Part shown: positions 5,799 through 10,833 of the stretch, one piece after another | How the letters are laid out: the number at the start of each line of letters is the position of its first letter | How positions within the stretch are numbered: the first letter of the stretch is position 1 | Origin: Candidatus Hydrogenedentota bacterium | Lineage (GTDB): Bacteria; Hydrogenedentota; Hydrogenedentia; Hydrogenedentales; CAITNO01 | Reading direction: 5' to 3' | DNA length: 13,043 bases | Assembly (NCBI GenBank): GCA_007118765.1 | Contig: SKQZ01000154.1 | Coordinates: forward strand, 1 to 13,043 | Position numbers and translations under genes: made by a program | The notes under the pieces: model-generated | What the model saw: only the letters and a program-made list of their open reading frames with translations | What the model was told of the DNA's origin: nothing | Databases searched by the model: none

Positions 5799-8145
5799 GT
5801 TTTACTTCCTTGAGGGTCGTATACGCAACTTCACGCTGACCATCAGTATACAATAAGATGGCGGGCAACAACATAAAATCACCGATAAGCGCCGCAATGA
5901 TTATGATACTGGTCAACAACCCCATATTGTCGCAATAGGCCATGGGAGACAGCATCATGATGGAAAACCCGGCCACGAGCACAAACGACGTAACCCACAT
6001 GGCCTTGCCGACGGAACGGAACGCATAGCGAATGCCGTCTTCGGGCGACAGTCCATGTTCCCGTCGTGCGCGCAGATATTTCGAGAGAAAATGCACCGTA
6101 TCGTCCACTACAATGCCCACGCTCATGGCGACAATGGTCGTCATGCTGAAGTTCATGTCGCGCCCCATAAGGCCCCAGATGCCGAAGCCGACGGCCAGCG
6201 GCAACACATTGGGCACAATACTCAGCAGTCCGTAGCGGATGCTGCGCAGGGCAAACATTAACGCAATGGATACCAGCAGCAACGCCAGCGGCGCACTAAT
6301 CATCATGGACTCCATCATTGTCCGGGCGACTTCGGCAAACATCACCGAGGGCCCGAGGGCCGGGGCGAACATGGCGGGGGGCCAATGCTCGCGCTGCCAC
6401 GCTTCCGCCTCGTTGGCCAGTACCGTAATATCTTCGGATCGCAGGTTGCGTGTGGTCGCCACCAGCCGTGATGCCGACTTATCCATGTTTACTTCGGTAT
6501 TCAAAGCCATGCCCATGGGCAGTGACATCTCATAAAGCAACAGATACTGCGCGGCCATTTCGCGCGACTCCGGGATGCGATACATGGCCGGATCATCCCC
6601 ATGCATGGCACTGTTGAGTCGTTTCATGGTGCTTGTGATGCCGCTTACGTGGACAATATCTTTGTGCGATTCCAGCCACGTCGTAAAGGCATCAACATGC
6701 GCCAGATACGTAGGTTCATTCACATCCCCGCTATCGCCTGCCGGAATATCAAAGACCAGCTGGTAGATGCCTGTTAAATGGTTCATGGCATATTCCGTAT
6801 CCCGACGGATGGGATAGTCGTTGTCAAACCACTCAACAAACTGGTTATTGATGCGTAAGGACGATATATTCATGGCGATCAGCAGGGCCAAGGCCGTCAG
6901 GCTGACGGCCAGCACCCCTTTGTTTGCAAGCACAAACTCGCCAAAACTTTCCATAAAAGAACGCATCCGGGCATCGCTGGATTTTGCCGAAACGGTAAAG
7001 GGAAGACAGGCCACCAAGGCAGGCAACAGAAACACCGCCAGCCAAAAGGCCACCAACACGCCAAAGGCGGTGAAACACCCCAACACGCGCAAGGGCGGCA
7101 CGGGCGTAATAGTCATGCAGAGGAAACCGATGGCCGTGGTCAAACTGGTAATGAACACGGGCAACATATTGACCCGGATACTTTCCACAATGGCGGGCGT
7201 TTTGCTCATGCCGCTGCGCATGGCTGTTTGCATGCTGATCAGGATATGGATGCAATTTGCCACGGCCAGCGTCAGTACAATGAGCGGCAGTACCGTTACC
7301 GGGCCGGAAACCTCGTAATCCAGCCAGGACAAAACGCCTACGGCGGAAAAGGCCGATAAGATCACGATCAACACCGTGGCAACCATCAACCAAAATGACT
7401 TCAGCAAGAGCATCATGGTGATCAGGATAATGAGAACCATCAGCGGCACGAGCCGGAAAAGATCGTTTAACGACGCTACCAGAAACGCATTGTTTAAGGG
7501 CACAAGCCCGGTAAGCCGTATGGAGACCTCAGGATACCGCTCCGCAACATCGGCCATCAACGCTTCTGCCGCTTTGGTAATGCCGATGGAGGCCCGGGGC
7601 ACATCATCCGGGATATTGATGGTAACATTCACACCTGTTACCGGACTCTCCTCTTTAATCAGCCTGTTTTGCAACATGGGCTCCGCATAGGCAATTTCCC
7701 GTGCGGTCGCCAAATCTTTGGAAGTCATGGTGGCGGGTTGCTCCACCAGCGCATTGACAAGCAGGTCATCCCCTTCCGACCACGCGTGTTGATAGGTTGT
7801 CAAGGAATCGACCCGGGCGGCATAGGGCAGTTGCCATGCCTCCTCGCTCAAATAGTCAATGGCCTCCAAGACGCGGTGTTCAAAAACATCCCCGTTGTTG
7901 GCTGTCACCACGAAAAAGACGGTATCGTCTGTGGCATATTCCTGCTGCGTCTGTTCATAGGCATGCAGGAGCGGATTATCTTGCTGGAAGTAAACGACAT
8001 AATCGTTATTCAACAGAAAGTTGTGCAATCCGGCCATACAAAGTATGGTAACTGCCATGCTGATGCCAATTACCAGAGGTTTGTGGGCAAGCACCCATTT
8101 CGCGTATCGCACAACAAGGGCGTCAAGTCGAGCGTGAAATGTCAT
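5767..8145 (-). CDS. MMPL/RND-superfamily transporter (12 TM)
   Basis: This 792-residue protein has the duplicated RND plan. TM1 (about 24-44) is followed by a periplasmic loop (45-230) and TM2-6 (231-382, a sterol-sensing-like block). TM7 (408-428), a second loop (429-612) and TM8-12 (614-767) complete it. The second half carries GIVVDDTVHFLSKYLRARRE (677-696) with Asp681/Asp682, the proton-relay position of this family. The matching site in the first half reads LAVANCIHIL, with Asn297 where related proteins usually have Asp. The two loops each begin with the typical 'FEWFDNDYPI / YFQQDNPLL' type segment. It should export a hydrophobic or lipid-like substrate using proton flow. It is the first gene of a three-gene operon and overlaps the next by 32 bp. 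The ATG start has only a weak, distant AGGGA. The nearest relatives are probably the HpnN-like and 'MMPL plus lipoprotein-sorting' transporters; the substrate is unknown. Confidence 0.93.
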   Translation of the reverse strand: MTFHARLDALVVRYAKWVLAHKPLVIGISMAVTILCMAGLHNFLLNNDYVVYFQQDNPLLHAYEQTQQEYATDDTVFFVVTANNGDVFEHRVLEAIDYLSEEAWQLPYAARVDSLTTYQHAWSEGDDLLVNALVEQPATMTSKDLATAREIAYAEPMLQNRLIKEESPVTGVNVTINIPDDVPRASIGITKAAEALMADVAERYPEVSIRLTGLVPLNNAFLVASLNDLFRLVPLMVLIILITMMLLLKSFWLMVATVLIVILSAFSAVGVLSWLDYEVSGPVTVLPLIVLTLAVANCIHILISMQTAMRSGMSKTPAIVESIRVNMLPVFITSLTTAIGFLCMTITPVPPLRVLGCFTAFGVLVAFWLAVFLLPALVACLPFTVSAKSSDARMRSFMESFGEFVLANKGVLAVSLTALALLIAMNISSLRINNQFVEWFDNDYPIRRDTEYAMNHLTGIYQLVFDIPAGDSGDVNEPTYLAHVDAFTTWLESHKDIVHVSGITSTMKRLNSAMHGDDPAMYRIPESREMAAQYLLLYEMSLPMGMALNTEVNMDKSASRLVATTRNLRSEDITVLANEAEAWQREHWPPAMFAPALGPSVMFAEVARTMMESMMISAPLALLLVSIALMFALRSIRYGLLSIVPNVLPLAVGFGIWGLMGRDMNFSMTTIVAMSVGIVVDDTVHFLSKYLRARREHGLSPEDGIRYAFRSVGKAMWVTSFVLVAGFSIMMLSPMAYCDNMGLLTSIIIIAALIGDFMLLPAILLYTDGQREVAYTTLKEVKHEEKTVAVEA

Positions 8146-8400
8146 TGTATGCGTACTATCCCTGTAGTTGATTTCAACGTCCCCGGAAAATCACTAATCA
8201 AAGGGCATGCAGACCACAACATTTAGACATGGCGCACACACTTATACTATATACAATGTAATTGCGGGAATGTTACAGGCTTTCCCGTAAGAAAATCAAG
8301 TTGCAACGTGATACGTGTTTTTTCCCTTGTTAAACGCGAGGTGACAATCTTGCGCTGTCAATAACACCCGGATAAATGTGTGGGTTTAAGAGACTCAAAA
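8146..8400. other. Divergent intergenic region with hairpin and inverted repeat
   Basis: This gap separates the transporter operon (leftward) from the LRAT-TerB unit (rightward). A minus-strand TATAGT (8246-8251) is a weak candidate -10 for the transporter operon, with no good -35. CGGGAA (8265-8270) and TTCCCG (8282-8287) form a short hairpin. TGACA (8342-8346) and TGTCA (8356-8360) form an inverted repeat with a 9-nt gap that could bind a dimeric regulator. No coding region was found. Confidence 0.4.
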
Positions 8401-8409
8401 TGGTATACT
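8401..8409 (+). promoter_or_regulatory. Extended -10 promoter element for the LRAT-TerB unit
   Basis: TGG-TATACT is an extended -10 with a near-consensus hexamer (8404-8409). Its position gives a leader of about 50 nt before the preferred LRAT start at 8469. No clear -35 is present. The nine bases match the element at 3043-3051 on the opposite strand. Confidence 0.5.
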
Positions 8410-8468
8410 GTTCGTCCAGTTGATGACCTGAAAGAATGGAACACACAAGCAATAAGGAGAAGATGAGT

Positions 8469-8912
8469 ATGGCACGGGGTGACCATATCATGGTGAAGCG
8501 GTGGAACGGGCTGTACTATCATCACGGGATAGATGCCGGCGATGGGACGGTTATCCATTTTTCGGGAGAGCCCCTGCGACGAAAAGACGCACGGGTACAA
8601 CGCATTGACATGGAGTTGTTTTTGCGCGGCGGCGAGAAAATCGTTGTTGCATACCAAGACGGTGTTGTTGTATTGCCGGGTGAGGAAACTATTCGCTTGG
8701 CGGAAGAACAACTTGAGCACGATGGGTACAGTTTGTTTCGCAACAACTGCGAGCATTTCGCCCGGTATTGCAAAACAGGCCGTCCTTACAGCGAACAGGT
8801 AACGCAGTATGTACGTGTGGGCGCCATGATAATGCTGGTGGGTGCGGCCACGTTGGGAGCGCTCATAAGCGCGAAGGTATTTGGAAAATACGGGCCGAGA
8901 CCGCGAATCTGA
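8469..8912 (+). CDS. LRAT-domain (permuted NlpC/P60-like) membrane-anchored protein
   Basis: This 147-residue protein matches the lecithin:retinol acyltransferase / H-rev107 fold: RGDHIMVKR, YYHHGIDAGDGTVIHFSG with His18 and His30 twelve residues apart, and NNCEHFARYC with nucleophile Cys94. These are the conserved His, His and Cys of the family, so it should be active as a thiol acyltransferase, phospholipase or peptidase. A C-terminal hydrophobic helix (about 117-137, VGAMIMLVGAATLGALI) anchors it to membrane, as in the vertebrate H-rev107 proteins. AAGGAG (8454-8459) lies 9 nt before ATG 8469, which I prefer. ATG 8463 is only 3 nt away, and ATG 8436 lies upstream of that site. It is 28 bp upstream of a TerB-like gene with which it is probably co-transcribed. 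Substrate unknown; a lipid is a fair guess from the membrane anchor. Confidence 0.88.
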   Translation: MARGDHIMVKRWNGLYYHHGIDAGDGTVIHFSGEPLRRKDARVQRIDMELFLRGGEKIVVAYQDGVVVLPGEETIRLAEEQLEHDGYSLFRNNCEHFARYCKTGRPYSEQVTQYVRVGAMIMLVGAATLGALISAKVFGKYGPRPRI

Positions 8913-8940
8913 TTACGGCGGAAGCGAGAAGGAACACTAT

Positions 8941-9372
8941 ATGATTGAATTGCTTACAGATGACGAACAACACGCCTTGTTGGAATTGATGGCCTGTCTT
9001 GCCCGTGCCGACGGGCGGTTGCATGACATTGAACGGGAGTTGCTTGCGGACTATGCTGAGTTGTTTAATGTGCAGTTGGGTGATGTGATTTGCGATTGTG
9101 AGGCAGATTCCTTGGAGACGCTCGCGGCCCAATTTCAGCGTCCCGAGAGCCGTATCATTGTGCTGCAGGAGCTGTTGCGGCTGGCGCATTTGGACGGCAT
9201 CTTCAAAAAAGACGAGAAAGCGCTTATCCTGAAGGTGGCCGGTTTAATGGGCGTGCCGCCGGAATTCCTCAAGAAGATTGATGACTGGGTCCTTGCCGGC
9301 ATCGAATGGACACTGGATGGGGAACGTCTGCTGGACCAAGCGTCAACGGTGCTGATGGACCCGTCGGAATAA
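8941..9372 (+). CDS. TerB-like (tellurite-resistance/DjlA-N type) small helical protein
   Basis: This 143-residue, acidic and mostly helical protein carries the TerB signature twice: LARADGRLHDIERELL (20-35) and LAHLDGIFKKDEKALILKVAGLMGV (81-105). Each has a [AL]DG turn followed by an acidic residue one helix turn or so later. TerB-like domains are metal-binding helical bundles linked to membrane-associated stress systems; a specific reaction is not known. There is no signal peptide or membrane segment, so it should be cytoplasmic. The start is ATG 8941 with AAGGAA at 6-nt spacing; the frame is open upstream to 8881 but would overlap the LRAT gene without a better ribosome site. Co-transcription with the membrane-anchored LRAT protein suggests a regulator, sensor or adaptor for it. 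No terminator follows; the next 75 bp lead into a MITE-like element. Confidence 0.8.
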   Translation: MIELLTDDEQHALLELMACLARADGRLHDIERELLADYAELFNVQLGDVICDCEADSLETLAAQFQRPESRIIVLQELLRLAHLDGIFKKDEKALILKVAGLMGVPPEFLKKIDDWVLAGIEWTLDGERLLDQASTVLMDPSE

Positions 9373-9446
9373 ATCGCCCGCCGGATTTCATCCCTGCCAC
9401 ATCATAAAAAGCAGTTTCTTGGGAGTAGTGCACCTCTTGTCATTAC

Positions 9447-9629
9447 CTAACCCGCATATTTCACAAGATTTCTGTTGCGCCTGCGAATCTTACACCATAT
9501 CAGGCGCTTTGCTTGTCCGCCGACTTCGACGTGTAATAACACGCTGTCAGCCGGAGGCCTGCGCAAAACACCTGCTCTGGCGCAATCTTCACAGGCTCAC
9601 GACGAAACCTGATGAAATATCCGGGCTAA
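9447..9629. mobile_element. MITE-like element of about 175 bp with TIRs and CTAA flanks
   Basis: The left end (9451-9472) and the reverse complement of the right end (9604-9625) match at 18 of 22 positions. They share CCCG, one mismatch, then ATATTTCA, and later TTTC. Both ends are flanked by the same tetramer CTAA (9447-9450 and 9626-9629), as expected for a 4-bp target-site duplication. The interior (about 130 bp) has no transposase and only meaningless short reading frames. This is the structure of a non-autonomous miniature element. The ends resemble what I recall of IS1380-type termini, but I could not check that. It lies between the TerB-like gene and the palindromic repeat. Confidence 0.6.
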
Positions 9630-9660
9630 CGAAAAAACGAGAGACATCCTTTTGCATTTA

Positions 9661-9766
9661 GAATCCCAACGGGATTCCATATCATAGCCCAGGGTTGCCC
9701 CCCACGCGGGGCTACCCTGGGTATGCGAACCACACAACACCTGTCAACCCCAACGGGGTTGCATAC
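9661..9766. repeat. Composite palindromic repeat (three hairpins, REP-like)
   Basis: Three hairpins follow one another. GAATCCC-AAC-GGGATTC spans 9661-9677. The central one (9688-9721) has arms CCCAGGGT / ACCCTGGG, one T-T mismatch, and then GCCCC / GGGGC. CAACCCC-AAC-GGGGTTG spans 9745-9761. The outer two share a CCCAACGGG core with the same AAC loop, and GTATGC (9721-9726) pairs with GCATAC (9761-9766). This design is typical of high-copy intergenic palindromes; copy number cannot be judged from one window. It may also block or end transcription from either side. Confidence 0.7.
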
Positions 9767-9775
9767 GTGCAGACG

Positions 9776-9959
9776 TAACCCAGTTGATATTTTGAATATA
9801 AGCACTCGTTTTTGGGTTAGCCGACAAAAGATGCGAGTAATGACATGAGTGCAATTTGGTAACGAGCTTGCAAGGCCATGGCGTACGCGGTCGCGTGAGA
9901 TGGCCGCGCTTAGTTCGTCATGGCAAGCACCACACCGCCTGCGGTGGTGATTCGCCATG
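9776..9959. repeat. Second tract of inverted repeats downstream of hisF
   Basis: TAACCCA (9776-9782) pairs with TGGGTTA (9813-9819). GCACTC (9802-9807) pairs with GAGTGC (9847-9852). GGCCAT (9874-9879) pairs with ATGGCC (9900-9905), enclosing ACGCG/CGCGT. A long stem CATGGC (9919-9924) / GCCATG (9954-9959) encloses CACCAC/GTGGTG. Nearly the whole stretch can fold. No T-run follows the last stem on the minus strand, so it is not a standard terminator for hisF. Together with the preceding repeat it may be one composite element or a structured RNA. Outside these elements, 9373-10004 contains nothing I can identify. Confidence 0.45.
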
Positions 9960-10004
9960 GTGTAAAACTCCTGGCCGCACAGGGAATCCGATGGTATGTT
10001 CGGG

Positions 10005-10781
10005 TTACTGATGTTCGGGCATGTGCACGTGTACGCCGCGATCGCGCAGAAACGCCTTCAAGGCCGGAATTTCGATAACCTTAAAGTGAAATACCGACGC
10101 TGCCAGGAGAATTCGTGCGCCCGCCTCCACGGCTTCAACGAAATGTTCAAGCGTGCCTGCGCCGCCGGAAGCAACCACGTCAGCCGAGACTGCATCGGCC
10201 ATAGCCCGGATAACCGGCAGATCGTAGCCGGTGCGTGCGCCGTCGCCTGCCTTGCTCGTCGGCAGAATACACGCAACCCCGAAGCTATCCACCTGTTTTG
10301 TCCACGCAATGGCATCGGAACCGGTGGCGGTGCGTCCACCGTCAATATACACCTCATAGCCGGACGGTAATGCGTCGTTTTTGTCCACATCAATCGCCAC
10401 GGTTATGGTGTCCGCGCCAAAGGCTTTTACCAGTTCCGGTATCAGCTCCGGTGTGCGGAAGGCCGCACTGCTCACGGAGACTTTGTTTGCGCCCGCCTCA
10501 AGCACTGCACCTGCCGCGGAAACACTATTGATACCGCCGCCCACGGTAAACGGTATCGTAATGGCATCGGCCACGCGGCGCACCACCTCCAGCATGGTGG
10601 CACGTCCTTCCACGGTGGCGGTGATGTCCAGTAATGCCAGTTCGTCCGCACCGGCGGCGCAATAAGCCTGCGCGCATTCCACCGGGTCGCCTGCGTCCCG
10701 AATATCCACAAAATGGACGCCTTTGACCACACGACCGTCCTGCATATCCAGGCACGGCATTATACGTATCTCTTGTTTCAT
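10005..10781 (-). CDS. hisF: Imidazole glycerol phosphate synthase, cyclase subunit HisF (divergent)
   Basis: HisF, with the glutaminase HisH, turns PRFAR and ammonia into imidazole glycerol phosphate and AICAR in histidine synthesis. This 258-residue TIM barrel has the paired signatures: IMPCLDMQDGRVVKG with catalytic Asp12, VGGGI (80-84), SVSSAAF, VAIDVD with catalytic Asp131, SGGAGTLEHF (205-214) and LAASVFH (226-232). The loop usually reading LLTSMDRDGT reads LPTSKAGDGA here (173-182), so the first of its two Asp residues is Ala178, while Asp180 is kept. ATG 10781 is chosen for its AGGAGG site 7 nt upstream; the frame is open to 10868 but that would add a non-homologous extension. It follows icmF by 52 bp on the same strand and is probably co-transcribed, which is unusual since no other his gene is nearby. 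HisH must be encoded elsewhere. Confidence 0.92.
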   Translation of the reverse strand: MKQEIRIMPCLDMQDGRVVKGVHFVDIRDAGDPVECAQAYCAAGADELALLDITATVEGRATMLEVVRRVADAITIPFTVGGGINSVSAAGAVLEAGANKVSVSSAAFRTPELIPELVKAFGADTITVAIDVDKNDALPSGYEVYIDGGRTATGSDAIAWTKQVDSFGVACILPTSKAGDGARTGYDLPVIRAMADAVSADVVASGGAGTLEHFVEAVEAGARILLAASVFHFKVIEIPALKAFLRDRGVHVHMPEHQ

Positions 10782-10833
10782 CTTACTTCCTCCTCTTTTT
10801 GCATGGTGTACCAATTGCATGCGGCGCATACCA

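Noticed and set aside
8436..8468. Upstream start for the LRAT protein adding 11 residues
   Set aside because: The Shine-Dalgarno AAGGAG lies at 8454-8459, downstream of that start and well spaced for ATG 8469.
8469..9372. Calling the LRAT-TerB pair a toxin-antitoxin or phage-defence system
   Set aside because: Neither protein shows toxin or antitoxin features and there is no neighbouring defence gene, so it is kept only as a hypothesis.
9419..9661. Plus-strand open frame of 80 codons
   Set aside because: It spans the MITE-like element including both inverted ends, and the product has no known domain.
9688..9766. CRISPR array
   Set aside because: The repeats are inverted hairpins of unequal length, not direct repeats with regular spacers.
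9626..9958. Minus-strand open frame of 110 codons between TerB-like gene and hisF
   Set aside because: It runs through the palindromic repeats, and its Cys/Arg/Pro-rich product simply reflects the hairpin arms. No ribosome site supports it.
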